64,000 nucleotides of DNA from JAHCHG01 sp965214585 (GCA_965214585.1 OZ243957.1:3100001-3164000); one strand, 5' to 3'; counted from the stretch's first letter, positions 8,483-18,271 are shown. A program made the numbers and translations. The notes: a model not told the origin generated them from the sequence alone.

Positions 8483-10948
8483 ATGAAACTCGCTAAAACA
8501 GCGTTTATATATACGCTTACAATGTTGCTGGCATTGACAATAACAACGTCAGCTCAAACTTTGAGAACGGCGGATGACAACCGGAACATAGCACCAACTG
8601 TTGGTACTGGTGGTCCTGTTGGCGGTCCGACTGGTCTTTTTACAATTTATGATGGACAAACTTTAAGGAAAGGTGAATTTACCTTTAGCGCGGCATACAG
8701 TAATTATGACCGCGATCCGGGAAATGTTGATCTGACTGAAATTCCGCTTAGTTTTCAAGTGGGACTCAGCGACAACGTAGAATTGTTCTTTAATACAGAC
8801 GCTTATCGCGCGGTTAAAGTCAATTCGCCCAGAAACCTTTCTTCTTTTTATTTACCGAATTCGCAACTGAATATAAACGGACGTTTAACCAGCGGTGGGG
8901 CAATCGTATTGTCGCCGAACGGCGGCGCGGGAAATCAATTCCCGAATCGCGCCGTTTTCAGACCGCAGGGAACGCAGCCGTTTATCGGTTTTCCGTTTTT
9001 CGGCGGCGATGCCGGAACTTTCGGATTTAACCGCCCGTTTAACGCGGGAACGGTTTTCGGATTCACGCGCGGCTTTGCTTTGATCGGACAGCCGGTTGCA
9101 GGAAACGACGGTGCTGATAATTTTCCCGGCTTAGGTTCGATTTACGGAAGTATTCTGCCGGGCATTGTTCTGCAAACCGTTCCGCTGAGAAATGCGGCGG
9201 GCGTTGCAGTCGGAACTGCTCCGAGCGTATTTACGACACAGCCGACTTATTTGCCGGACGCGCCGTTTATCAACAGAACTTACGGCGAATCTGCATTTAA
9301 CACGTTTACAGTCGGCGGTAAGATCAGATTTACCGGACCGAATAATCCGGTTGGCGTTGGTATTATTCCTTTTTATCGTTTTTATGCCGACGATGCGGAC
9401 AGCGCAAGCGGCTTTAATCAGCTTCAACGCGGTGCAAGTCCGGGCGGCGGCGGCTTCGGTCTCGGCGGTCAGGGACGCGGAGATTTCGGTCTTGTCGGTT
9501 TTGCCGATGCGCGTCTGAGAGATTATCTTAATGTTTCGGCTAATATCGGCTACATTTATAACAGCAGCATTAAAGCTGAACTGGCTAACGGCGGAGACGT
9601 TACTTTGCTTGATCGCCCGGATGAACTTCTTGCCGGGATCGGCGTTGACTTTCCGGTTAACAGGTTTTTCCAACCGATGCTCGAATTCCGTTCGACGCAG
9701 TATGTCGGCGGAAGAACACCGAACGCATTTGAAAACAGCCCGCTTGACGGTTTAGCCGGTGTCAGAGTTTTCCCGACACGCTATTTCAGTTTAGGCGCGG
9801 CTTACCGCTATCACTTTAATCAGCAGGATCGTGATATTTTTGACGATCAGGATACGACCAATAACGTATTAGTCAGCGGACGTAATACTGCGATCAACAA
9901 TACCTTCTCAGGACTGCCTCCGGGCTTTCAAGAGTCGAACGATCCGCACGGTTATATTTTCCAAGCTACCATCGGAAGACGTAACGGACGACAATCCGCA
10001 ATTGAGAATCAATTTGCAAATGTTACGGCTTTAGCCCTTGGCAACAACAGAATCACGCTGGGTTGTCCCGAAGGACAGCAAGCGGCGGAAGGCATAACTT
10101 GCGGCGACAGCCGAATGACCACCGTTACCACAACGGCATTTGACCCTGAAGGCGATGTTTTAACCTATAACTACACGGTTTCAGGCGGACGTATCGTCGG
10201 TTCGGGCGCAAATGTAGAATGGGATTTAGACGGTGTTAGTCCGGGAACATACACGATCACGGCAGGCGTTAATGACGGCTGCGGCGTTTGTGGTGAAACA
10301 AAAACCGAAACGATTACCGTTGAAGAATGTGCAAATTGTGAAGTTATTCCGGTTGATTGTGTTTGCCCGTCGGTTACGATTAGTGAACCGTCTGGAACAA
10401 CAAACTCCGGTCAAAATATGATCTTTACCGCTAATGCAATTGGTGCAACCGGAACTCCTTCTTATGAATGGGAAGTAGATAACGGTGAAATCATCAGCGG
10501 ACAAGGAACTCCGACAATCACGGTTTCAACCGAAGGATTGACAGACACTACAGTTAGAGCAAAAGTTACGGTAACAACCGACGACAATTGTAATTGTGAT
10601 GTCGAAGCATTCGGAACGGGTGTAGTAGCTGGTATTCCTGAATCGTATGTAATTGATGAGTTTGCCAGATTGGTAGATAACGATGTTAAAGCGCGTGTTG
10701 ATAACTTGTATATCACGCTTAATAACAATCCGAACGCTACCGGCTACATCATTAACTACGGAACTCCGGCGCAAATCAGAAGTCGTGAACGTCAGATTGA
10801 TAAGGCTCTTGCCTTTAGAAATTATGACCGAAGCCGTGTCGTCATTGTTAATGGCGGAAACAGAGGTAACGGCGTTGAAACGGTATTCTGGATCGTTCCG
10901 GCTGGTGCTGAAGCACCGACACCGGACGGCGATGACTCGGATAATTAA
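8483..10948 (+). CDS. Large exported outer-membrane-type protein with Ig-like region
   Basis: About 821 residues from the ATG at 8483, chosen over the GTG at 8480 for its six-base spacing to GGAGG. Signal peptide 1-25 (TTSAQ). Residues about 30-500 are glycine- and aromatic-rich with alternating strands, as in a beta-barrel or porin-like domain. Residues about 540-720 hold two Ig/PKD-like modules around a cysteine-rich linker (CGVCGE, CANC, CVC). The last 90 residues (from PESYVIDEF) look like a divergent OmpA-like alpha/beta domain, ending in an acidic tail. Likely an abundant surface protein. The domain reading rests on pattern and composition only. Confidence 0.72.
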   Translation: MKLAKTAFIYTLTMLLALTITTSAQTLRTADDNRNIAPTVGTGGPVGGPTGLFTIYDGQTLRKGEFTFSAAYSNYDRDPGNVDLTEIPLSFQVGLSDNVELFFNTDAYRAVKVNSPRNLSSFYLPNSQLNINGRLTSGGAIVLSPNGGAGNQFPNRAVFRPQGTQPFIGFPFFGGDAGTFGFNRPFNAGTVFGFTRGFALIGQPVAGNDGADNFPGLGSIYGSILPGIVLQTVPLRNAAGVAVGTAPSVFTTQPTYLPDAPFINRTYGESAFNTFTVGGKIRFTGPNNPVGVGIIPFYRFYADDADSASGFNQLQRGASPGGGGFGLGGQGRGDFGLVGFADARLRDYLNVSANIGYIYNSSIKAELANGGDVTLLDRPDELLAGIGVDFPVNRFFQPMLEFRSTQYVGGRTPNAFENSPLDGLAGVRVFPTRYFSLGAAYRYHFNQQDRDIFDDQDTTNNVLVSGRNTAINNTFSGLPPGFQESNDPHGYIFQATIGRRNGRQSAIENQFANVTALALGNNRITLGCPEGQQAAEGITCGDSRMTTVTTTAFDPEGDVLTYNYTVSGGRIVGSGANVEWDLDGVSPGTYTITAGVNDGCGVCGETKTETITVEECANCEVIPVDCVCPSVTISEPSGTTNSGQNMIFTANAIGATGTPSYEWEVDNGEIISGQGTPTITVSTEGLTDTTVRAKVTVTTDDNCNCDVEAFGTGVVAGIPESYVIDEFARLVDNDVKARVDNLYITLNNNPNATGYIINYGTPAQIRSRERQIDKALAFRNYDRSRVVIVNGGNRGNGVETVFWIVPAGAEAPTPDGDDSDN

Positions 10949-10988
10949 TCATTACGCTTTACATCTCTAACCGGATGTGAACATTCCG

Positions 10989-11020
10989 AAAGCGGACGCG
11001 ATAACTTTCGCGTCCGCTTT
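10989..11020 (+). terminator. Stem-loop terminator after the outer-membrane-type gene
   Basis: Perfect 12-bp stem, AAAGCGGACGCG / CGCGTCCGCTTT, with an 8-base loop, 40 bases after the stop. The following T-run is short (CACATTTT), so it may be moderately efficient. Confidence 0.7.
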
Positions 11021-11076
11021 CACATTTTAAAAAACCTTATAAATTCGGCGGTTATCAAAATTGTAAAAATACAGCT

Positions 11077-11104
11077 TTGAAAAAAGCTCAAAATTGTGTA
11101 GAAT
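11077..11104 (+). promoter_or_regulatory. Putative sigma-70 promoter for the BNR-repeat gene
   Basis: TTGAAA (11077-11082), a 16-base spacer and TAGAAT (11099-11104). Transcription would start near 11111, leaving an untranslated leader of about 170 bases. Confidence 0.45.
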
Positions 11105-11110
11105 CAGAAG

Positions 11111-11282
11111 AGTTTCGATTGGCAGAAACCGACACCTCTTTTCAAACCCAATTAAAAATCTTTCAATACCCTTTTGTGTGCAAACAAAACGGGTAGTTAC
11201 GTCATCATAAAAAGCGGTTAGTCCCGCTATTTACAGCAAGTTCAAAACCTAATCCTGATAAATTGATAAAAGAGAAGAAAAT
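11111..11282 (+). other. Long 5' leader with possible RNA structure
   Basis: If the promoter at 11077-11104 is right, this is transcribed but untranslated. It contains a stem ACCCTTTTGT / ACAAAACGGGT (11168-11177 and 11184-11194, one bulge) and a second small hairpin AGCGG...CCCGCT. I match it to no known riboswitch class. Confidence 0.35.
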
Positions 11283-13460
11283 ATGAATTATAAGATTAAT
11301 AAACCACTCAGCCTGAATCTGAATTTTGTTTTCGCATTTTTGTTTTTGATAAGTTTATTGTCATTAACGATTTTTGCGGGCGGCAATAAAAAATTTGATC
11401 CCGTGTCATTCAGCAGTTGGGAAACCGTCGGACCTTCCGGCGGCGATGTGCGCGTTATAACCATTGATCCGAAAGATAAAAACCGTCTGTATGTCAGCAC
11501 TCTCGACGGGCAGATTCACACATCGTCGGACGGCGGTTTGACGTGGCGTTTATTGGTTAATTTCAACAGTCCTCTGCTCGTTTTAGATCAGTTGATGGTT
11601 GATTCTCAGGATTCCCAAATTTTATATACTTCCGGTCACCGCCACAAACAGGCGGGCGGTTTTTACAAATCAACTGACGGCGGCGAAACTTGGAAGCAGT
11701 CTAAAGATTTGGAAAACGCCTCGATTCATTCGATGACTCAATCGTTGAAAAACCCGAATATTCTGATGGTCGGCACGATCAACGGCGTGTGGGTTTCAAA
11801 CGACAAAGGCGACAACTGGAAAAAGATTTCGTCCGGCACGATGCCGATCAATATTGATTCGATGGCAATTGATCCGCGCGACGACAACACGATTTTCGCC
11901 GGAACTTGGTGGCGTGCTTATAAATCAACCGACAGCGGAAAAAGCTGGCGATTGATTAAAAACGGTATGATTGACGATTCCGACGTTTTCGCCATTACGA
12001 TCAATCCGCGCGACCCGGATCATATTATCGCTTCGGCTTGCAGCGGAATTTACGAATCGAACAACAACGGCGAAAAATGGACGAAGATCAACGGAATTCC
12101 TTCGCAGTCGCGCCGCACGAGAGATATTGTTCAGCATCCGACAGTTCCGGGAACGATTTACGCCGGAACAACCGAAGGTTTCTGGATGTCAACCAACGGC
12201 GGTAAATCGTGGAAAATGACCACGCAGAGAGATTTGGAAATCAACTCGATTGCCGTTCATCCCGAATTGCCGAACAGAGTTTTTCTCGGAACGAATAATT
12301 ACGGAGTTCTCGTTTCCTACGACGGCGGACAAAGTTTCAAACCGACCAACGATAATTTTACGAGCCGTCTGACATATACGGTTACTGCCGATATTCAAAA
12401 GCCGAATCGTTTTTACGCGACGACGCAAAACACGGCAACCGGCGGCGGCTTCGTATTTTTGAGCGATGACGGCGGAAAAACTTGGAATCAAGCGAAAAGT
12501 CTGGATGTCAACCGCGTTTCGCCCTATTCGATGATTCAAGACAGAGTTTCTCCGAATATTCTGTATATGGGTTCAAACGTCGGAATGTTTCGCTCGATGG
12601 ATTACGGGGAAACGTGGTCGCAATTGACCGCGCCCAAACCGCCGAGAACCAGCCGCAGCCGTTCCAGAAGACGGGCGAAAGCGACACCGACACCCGAACC
12701 GGAAACTCCGGGACTGATCAAGGCTCTGGAAGAAAAAGTCAAAGTTTTGTCTTACACGGAAGACGGCAGCAACGGCATTTTCGCCGGCACGGACAACGGT
12801 TTGTATCGAAGTTACGACGTTTTGAAAGGCTGGGAAAAAGTCGAATTCGGCGAAGGAATAAACGATAATGTTTTTGTCATCCACGCGTCGCCGAATCAAC
12901 CGGGAACGATCTGGGTCGGAACTGCGACTTCCGGCGTAATCGTTTCGCACGATAACGGCGCAAGTTGGAAGAAAATCGGCGGCAATAATGCTCCTCCGCA
13001 ATACGCGCCGATCAGTTCGATAACCGTTGATCCGCAAAATCCCGATAACATCTATGTCGGCACATCGCAGACATTTTATCTGAGTCGGGACGGCGGAAAA
13101 AGCTGGACGCGCCGCGGCGGAAATCTTCCTCTCGGAAATTATACGAGCATCTTGATTAATCCGAACAATTCGGACGAGATTTTTATCTCCAGTGCTTTGC
13201 AGGCGGACGGCGGTGTTTTCTATTCGAGCGATGCGGGCTGGAATTGGGATCGAATTGATTCCAGAGATTTGAAACTTCCGAGCCACAGAGTCTGGTCAAT
13301 GCAGTTCGATCCGAACGACCCGAACCGCATTATCGCCGGTTCACATTCGTCGGGCGTTTATATTATCGAAAGAAAACAAATAGCCAAAGAAGAAAAAACG
13401 CAAACGGAAGAAAAACCCAAGGACGCAATAACCCGTCCGAGAATCACGAAGGGAACTTAA
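11283..13460 (+). CDS. Exported BNR/Asp-box repeat protein, sortilin/Vps10-like beta-propeller
   Basis: 725 residues. Signal peptide 1-35 (ends IFAGG). The rest carries about thirteen Asp-box repeats of the type SxDGGxTW, for example SSDGGLTWR, STDGGETWK, SNDKGDNWK, STNGGKSWK, SDDGGKTWN and SRDGGKSWTR, interleaved with 'DPxxxxxIYxGT' strands. This predicts one or two multi-bladed beta-propellers as in sortilin-related and photosystem-stability-factor-like proteins. A basic proline/serine insert (about 455-480) may be a hinge between two propellers. No catalytic glycosidase residues recognised. Ends with a charged, lysine-rich tail. Function unknown; likely periplasmic or surface binding. Confidence 0.88.
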   Translation: MNYKINKPLSLNLNFVFAFLFLISLLSLTIFAGGNKKFDPVSFSSWETVGPSGGDVRVITIDPKDKNRLYVSTLDGQIHTSSDGGLTWRLLVNFNSPLLVLDQLMVDSQDSQILYTSGHRHKQAGGFYKSTDGGETWKQSKDLENASIHSMTQSLKNPNILMVGTINGVWVSNDKGDNWKKISSGTMPINIDSMAIDPRDDNTIFAGTWWRAYKSTDSGKSWRLIKNGMIDDSDVFAITINPRDPDHIIASACSGIYESNNNGEKWTKINGIPSQSRRTRDIVQHPTVPGTIYAGTTEGFWMSTNGGKSWKMTTQRDLEINSIAVHPELPNRVFLGTNNYGVLVSYDGGQSFKPTNDNFTSRLTYTVTADIQKPNRFYATTQNTATGGGFVFLSDDGGKTWNQAKSLDVNRVSPYSMIQDRVSPNILYMGSNVGMFRSMDYGETWSQLTAPKPPRTSRSRSRRRAKATPTPEPETPGLIKALEEKVKVLSYTEDGSNGIFAGTDNGLYRSYDVLKGWEKVEFGEGINDNVFVIHASPNQPGTIWVGTATSGVIVSHDNGASWKKIGGNNAPPQYAPISSITVDPQNPDNIYVGTSQTFYLSRDGGKSWTRRGGNLPLGNYTSILINPNNSDEIFISSALQADGGVFYSSDAGWNWDRIDSRDLKLPSHRVWSMQFDPNDPNRIIAGSHSSGVYIIERKQIAKEEKTQTEEKPKDAITRPRITKGT

Positions 13461-13477
13461 ATCATTGCGAAAAAAAA

Positions 13478-13513
13478 GAAAAACGGCGGCAAATTTCGAT
13501 GTCGCCGTTTTTC
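13478..13513 (+). terminator. Intrinsic terminator after the BNR-repeat gene
   Basis: Stem GAAAAACGGCG / CGCCGTTTTTC with a 14-base loop, 18 bases beyond the stop codon. Confidence 0.8.
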
Positions 13514-13562
13514 TGTTTTAAAATTTATCATCGGGTTCGATTAAGTTTTGGAGAATTTATAT

Positions 13563-13568
13563 TATAAT
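13563..13568 (+). promoter_or_regulatory. -10 box placed for a leaderless bshC transcript
   Basis: Perfect TATAAT ending six bases before the ATG at 13575, so the expected start of transcription is the A of the start codon. No Shine-Dalgarno sequence lies between. The -35 region is weak (TTAAGT at 13541-13546 with a 16-base spacer). Confidence 0.45.
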
Positions 13569-13574
13569 CAAACG

Positions 13575-15242
13575 ATGAACCAAAATCCGGCGGGTGTTTC
13601 AATAAAAAAATCTGCAAATATCACGACGATTCGATTTGATAAAATTCCGAATCAGACCGAACTTTTTCTGGATTTTCAAAATGATGCGGAAACAACCGAC
13701 GAATTTTACCCGGAAAAATATGCTAATTCGGCGGAATTTGCTAAAAAGGTTTTAGAAAATTATAAAACGAACCGTGTGGAACTTTGCAGTATTTTGGCAG
13801 AAACAAACCGGATTCACGAGGCGGGCAAAGCGACGTTTGACAATATAGAATTATTAAAACAAAAAGATTGCGTCGCCGTTTTAACCGGACAGCAAGCCGG
13901 TCTATTTTCGGGTGAACTTTATTCGATTTACAAAGCTCTGACCGCCGTGAAATTCAGCGAACAATTGAAAAAACAAAAGATCAAAGCCGTTCCCGTTTTT
14001 TGGATTGCCGAAGAAGACCACGATTTTGACGAGGTGAAAAAGTTTTCGGTGATAAACAAAAACGGTTTCGTAAAGCAATTTTCAAACGAGCCGGAAAATT
14101 ATCGGGAAAATAATCCCGTCGGTTTTATAAATTTTGACGAAACCGTTCAAAAAATTATTGACGATTTGTTTGCAAAAATGCCGCGCACGGAATTTTCCGA
14201 AAATATAAAAGAAATTCTCGAAAATTCCTACAACAAAAACGAAAATTACGGTTCGGCGTTTGCAAAGTTTATCGGCAAATTGTTTGAGCCTTACGGTTTG
14301 ATTCTAGTTTCTCCGCTAAATGAAAATCTGAAAAAATTATGCGCCCCGATTTTTTTTCAGGCAGTTGAAAAATCGGAAGAAATCGTCAAAAAACTCGTTG
14401 AAAGAAGCGAAAATCTCCAAAAAAAAGGTTATCATTCACAGGTTTTGGTCGAAAAAAATTCGCATTTATTTTTTTACCAAAACCCGAACGGTGAAAGGCA
14501 GTCTTTGAGATTCGATGCGGAGAAAAATATAAAAATTCGTGAATCGGCTGAAAAATTTTCAAAGGCGGAACTGCTCGAAATTGCCGAAAAAAATCCGCAG
14601 AGATTAAGCCCGAACGCTCTGCTTCGTCCCGTCGTTCAGGATTATTTATTTCCGACGATTGCGTATTTCGGCGGCGCGGCGGAAATCGCTTATTTTGCAC
14701 AAAATGAAGTGATTTATGAAACGCTGAACCGCCCGATAACTCCGATTCGCCACCGCGCGAGTTTAACGATAATTCCGGGAAAACACCGGCGGACGATGAA
14801 CAAATACGCGATTGAATTTACCGAATTGTTTGCGGGAAAAGACAAAGTTTTAAGCCGGATCGTCGAAGAATATCTGAATAAAGCGACGGCGGAAACCTTT
14901 GCGGAAGTTGAGGAAAACATTAACAAACAACTTTCAATTTTAGACAAAGATTTGGTTCGGTCAGAGCCGACTTTATCGGCAAATCTGGCAAACAAACGCG
15001 AAAAGATTTTGTGGCATTTAAACGCCCTTAGAAAAAAATATCACAAAGCCGAAACGCTTAAAAATAAAGTGATCGAACGGCGAATCAGACAGCTTTTTGA
15101 AGAAATTCTGCCGCGCGAAAATTTACAGGAACGCGCCTTAAACGTGATAAACTTTTTGAATCTCTACAATTTGAATTTTATTGACTGGATTTATCAAATA
15201 ATTGATTTTGATGAAAAAGGTCATCAGATTGTAAAGTTTTAG
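13575..15242 (+). CDS. bshC: Putative cysteine ligase BshC (bacillithiol biosynthesis)
   Basis: About 555 residues from the ATG at 13575; an upstream TTG at 13548 would add nine. BshC is thought to add cysteine to glucosaminyl-malate in the last step of bacillithiol synthesis. Signature stretches: VAVLTGQQAGLFSGELYSIY, VPVFWIAEEDHDFDEV, and a C-terminal coiled coil around residues 430-530. Length fits the family (about 540). bshA and bshB are not in the window, so pathway completeness is untested. Confidence 0.93.
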   Translation: MNQNPAGVSIKKSANITTIRFDKIPNQTELFLDFQNDAETTDEFYPEKYANSAEFAKKVLENYKTNRVELCSILAETNRIHEAGKATFDNIELLKQKDCVAVLTGQQAGLFSGELYSIYKALTAVKFSEQLKKQKIKAVPVFWIAEEDHDFDEVKKFSVINKNGFVKQFSNEPENYRENNPVGFINFDETVQKIIDDLFAKMPRTEFSENIKEILENSYNKNENYGSAFAKFIGKLFEPYGLILVSPLNENLKKLCAPIFFQAVEKSEEIVKKLVERSENLQKKGYHSQVLVEKNSHLFFYQNPNGERQSLRFDAEKNIKIRESAEKFSKAELLEIAEKNPQRLSPNALLRPVVQDYLFPTIAYFGGAAEIAYFAQNEVIYETLNRPITPIRHRASLTIIPGKHRRTMNKYAIEFTELFAGKDKVLSRIVEEYLNKATAETFAEVEENINKQLSILDKDLVRSEPTLSANLANKREKILWHLNALRKKYHKAETLKNKVIERRIRQLFEEILPRENLQERALNVINFLNLYNLNFIDWIYQIIDFDEKGHQIVKF

Positions 15243-15254
15243 CACTGCCAGTTT

Positions 15255-15362
15255 TAGAATTGAAAGTTGTTCGTCGTTCGTTGGTAACTGCCGATTGCTT
15301 TGATAAAAAGCAGTTTTTTTCTTAAACAACAATCAACTAACGACTAACAACTAACAAACATT
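15255..15362. repeat. Mirrored low-complexity words between bshC and mutL
   Basis: Left arm GAAAGTTGTTCGTCGTTCG and right arm CAACTAACGACTAACAACTA form an imperfect inverted repeat directly before the mutL start. Little room remains for a separate mutL promoter or Shine-Dalgarno site. Confidence 0.6.
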
Positions 15363-15363
15363 T

Positions 15364-17424
15364 ATGAACAAAATCAAGATTTTGCCAGACAATCTTGCAA
15401 ATCAGATCGCCGCCGGCGAAGTGGTCGAGCGTCCGGCTTCGGTGATTAAGGAATTGCTCGAAAACGCGCTTGACGCGGGCGCGAAAAGAATTTCGGTGGA
15501 AATCGAACTTGGCGGAAGACGCTTGATGCGCGTCGAAGACGACGGCGAAGGAATGGTCAGGGACGATGCGATTTTGGCTTTTGAACGCCACGCGACTTCT
15601 AAAATCAAGGAATTAAAGGATTTAGGGGAAATTAAAACGCTCGGTTTTCGCGGCGAAGCGTTGGCTTCGATTGCTTCGGTTGCCAAAGTCGAACTTATTA
15701 CGAAAACTGCCGATGAAACAGCCGCGACGAGAGTTTTGATCGAAGGCGGAAAATTAAAGGACGTGCGGGAGATCGGGCGTTCCGTCGGCACGACGATTTC
15801 CGTCAGAGATTTATTTTTCAACACTCCGGCGCGGCGAAAATTTATGCGCTCGGAGGCGACGGAAATTTTTCACATTACGAGCGTGATAACTCATTACGCT
15901 TTGGCAAATTTTGAAACGGCGTTTACATTGACGAGCAACGGACGTGAGAAACTGCGTCTGACTCCCGCCAAGAATCTGCGCGAACGGGCGTATCAGATTT
16001 TCGGCGCGACGATGATCGAAAGTCTTCTTCCGGTTTCGGGCGGCAGGGAATACGTCGCTGAAATAACGGGTTTTGTTTCCGCGCCGCGCGAACGCCGCAC
16101 GACCAGAGATGCACAGTATTTTTTTATCAACGGGCGGTATGTCAAAGACAAGATCGTAACCGGCGGTCTGCTCGAAGGTTTCCGTTCGGTTTTGCCGCAC
16201 GGAGTTTATCCGGTGGCGATTTTGTTTCTCGATATTCCGCATTCGGAAATTGATGTCAATGTTCATCCGGCAAAAACCGAAGTTCGTTTCCGTCGTTCGC
16301 AAGCCGTCAAAGAATCGGTTGCGGAAGCGATTCGCAATTCTCTGCAAAGTGCCGGAATTATTGAAAACAGGGAAGTTGCTCAAACTGAAAATCTGTTATC
16401 GAATAAATCCGATAGGGCGGATTATTCGGCGAAAAGCGATGTTGAAAACGATCAAATAAATAAAAAAGAATTTGAGCAAAATCGGCAAAATGAAATTAAT
16501 TTTGCGGTCGCAGAAGAAAAAAATACCGAACCTGAAAAAACCAATGAATTGAATTTGCCAAAGGAAAAGAGCGATAATTTATTTGTTCGGGAGCAAGAAT
16601 TTGAAATTCAGATTTCGTCGGGAGAGTTTGAAAATGCGGCGCAAAATCGGGAGTTGAAAGATGGATTCAAAGGTGAAAATTTTTCAAATTCGGAATTGAT
16701 CCGATCAAAAAGTATCGAAAAGAGCGACGAATCAAATGAATCGGATAATTTTGGTGAATTAAAAAATTCATCGAATGAAAATGTTTTGCCGCCGTTTGAT
16801 TCCGCCGGAAAAATTCCGCAGGCGATTGACGTTGAAAATTTAAGAGCAGGAAAAATCAGACCAATCGGGCAATTGCACGAAAGTTTTATCATCGCCGTTG
16901 ACAGCGAAGGAATGCTTTTGATAGATCAGCACGTCGCGCACGAGAGGATTTTGTTTGACAAATACAAGCGCAAAGAACAGGAGCGAAAGATCGAATCGCA
17001 AAATCTGCTGCTGCCCGAAACGATTGATCTAACGCCCGCGCAAGCCGTCGTTTTCGATTCGATCCGCGAAGATTTGGAAAACTGCGGTTTCGGCACGATG
17101 CGTCTTTCGGGCAGAACAATCGCCATCAAGAGCGTTCCGACTGACTTGCCGCCGTCGGAAGTGCGGAATCTGTTTGCCGAAATTCTGGAAACAATCGAAA
17201 GCGACAAACGCGGTAACGCCAAAGATACGATCCGCGACAACATTGCCGCGTCGCTCGCCTGCAAAGCCGCCGTCAAGATCAATATGAAACTGACCGACGA
17301 GAAAATGCGCTGGATGATTGATAATCTCTTGAAAACCTCGTCGCCGACCACTTGTCCGCACGGACGACCCGTAATTTTGCGCCTCTCGATGAAAGACATC
17401 GAACGGAGATTTCACAGAACGTAA
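15364..17424 (+). CDS. mutL: DNA mismatch repair protein MutL
   Basis: 686 residues. N-terminal GHKL ATPase: IAAGEVVERPASVIKELLEN, DDGEGM, RHATSKI and LGFRGEAL. A long, poorly conserved K/N/E/S-rich linker covers about 345-490. The C-terminal dimerisation domain carries the endonuclease-type motifs DQHVAHERILFD (from Asp521; consensus DQHA(x)2E(x)4E with Val for Ala and Asp for the last Glu), CPHGRP (from Cys664) and DIERRFHR. It therefore looks like a nicking MutL, expected in an organism without MutH, with conservative substitutions in the metal site. No mutS in the window. Confidence 0.95.
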   Translation: MNKIKILPDNLANQIAAGEVVERPASVIKELLENALDAGAKRISVEIELGGRRLMRVEDDGEGMVRDDAILAFERHATSKIKELKDLGEIKTLGFRGEALASIASVAKVELITKTADETAATRVLIEGGKLKDVREIGRSVGTTISVRDLFFNTPARRKFMRSEATEIFHITSVITHYALANFETAFTLTSNGREKLRLTPAKNLRERAYQIFGATMIESLLPVSGGREYVAEITGFVSAPRERRTTRDAQYFFINGRYVKDKIVTGGLLEGFRSVLPHGVYPVAILFLDIPHSEIDVNVHPAKTEVRFRRSQAVKESVAEAIRNSLQSAGIIENREVAQTENLLSNKSDRADYSAKSDVENDQINKKEFEQNRQNEINFAVAEEKNTEPEKTNELNLPKEKSDNLFVREQEFEIQISSGEFENAAQNRELKDGFKGENFSNSELIRSKSIEKSDESNESDNFGELKNSSNENVLPPFDSAGKIPQAIDVENLRAGKIRPIGQLHESFIIAVDSEGMLLIDQHVAHERILFDKYKRKEQERKIESQNLLLPETIDLTPAQAVVFDSIREDLENCGFGTMRLSGRTIAIKSVPTDLPPSEVRNLFAEILETIESDKRGNAKDTIRDNIAASLACKAAVKINMKLTDEKMRWMIDNLLKTSSPTTCPHGRPVILRLSMKDIERRFHRT

Positions 17425-17446
17425 ACGAGTTTCATAAAATAATTTA

Positions 17447-18271
17447 ATGGATCCGAAAATCGAAGAACTACCAAAGGCTAAATGGCGGCGCAAACTGCAC
17501 GAAATAATTTTCGAGGCGGATACCGCCGCGGGAAGAGCGTTTGATGTTGTTTTAATCTGTGCGATTGTTTTAAGCGTTATCGTCGTGATTCTCGACAGCG
17601 TGAGTCGTTATCAAAGGCAATTCGGTGAGTTTTTATACGCCGCCGAATGGTTTTTTACGATTCTTTTTTCGATAGAATATATTTTGCGCCTTGTCAGCGT
17701 TCGCCGTCCGTGGCGTTACGCGCTGAGTTTTTTCGGGATTATAGACCTTCTCTCGATTGTTCCGACTTATGCGAGTCTTATTTCTCCGGGCGTGCGCTAT
17801 CTTTTGACCGTTCGCATACTGCGGCTTTTGCGGATTTTCCGCGTTTTCAAACTGACCGAATACGTCAGCGAAGCGCGAACTTTGACCACCGCGCTCAAGG
17901 CGAGCGCGAGAAAGATAGGCGTTTTCATAATGGCTGTTCTCACGCTCGTTACGGTCGTCGGTTCGTTGATCTACGTGATCGAAGGTGAGGAAAACGGCTT
18001 CAAAGACATTCCGACGAGCATTTATTGGGCGATTGTCACTTTAACGACGGTTGGTTACGGCGATCTGTCGCCGAAAACCGCGCTCGGACAATTTTTCGCG
18101 TCAATTGTAATGATTCTCGGCTACGGAATTATCGCCGTCCCGACCGGAATCGTCACCGTCGAACTTTCCAGAGCAGGAAAACCGATCTCGACTCAAAACT
18201 GTCCGGCGTGCGCGGCAGAAGGACACGACGAAGACGCGGTTTTTTGCAAATACTGCGCGGCGCATTTATAA
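17447..18271 (+). CDS. Kv-type voltage-gated potassium channel with zinc-ribbon tail
   Basis: 274 residues with six membrane segments. S4 is VRILRLLRIFRVFKL with arginines every third residue (Arg123, 126, 129, 132); the selectivity filter TTVGYGD is at 200-206 between S5 and S6. After S6 the protein ends in a short cytosolic tail with Cys252/255 and Cys267/270, a zinc ribbon instead of the usual cyclic-nucleotide or RCK domain. It starts 22 bases after mutL. No Shine-Dalgarno site is visible; CATAAAAT six bases before the ATG could be a -10 box for a leaderless transcript. Confidence 0.92.
   Translation: MDPKIEELPKAKWRRKLHEIIFEADTAAGRAFDVVLICAIVLSVIVVILDSVSRYQRQFGEFLYAAEWFFTILFSIEYILRLVSVRRPWRYALSFFGIIDLLSIVPTYASLISPGVRYLLTVRILRLLRIFRVFKLTEYVSEARTLTTALKASARKIGVFIMAVLTLVTVVGSLIYVIEGEENGFKDIPTSIYWAIVTLTTVGYGDLSPKTALGQFFASIVMILGYGIIAVPTGIVTVELSRAGKPISTQNCPACAAEGHDEDAVFCKYCAAHL

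Noticed and set aside
8895..9755. Antisense and overlapping frames within the large outer-membrane-type gene
   Set aside because: They have no motif or ribosome site, and the host gene has consistent exported-protein features.
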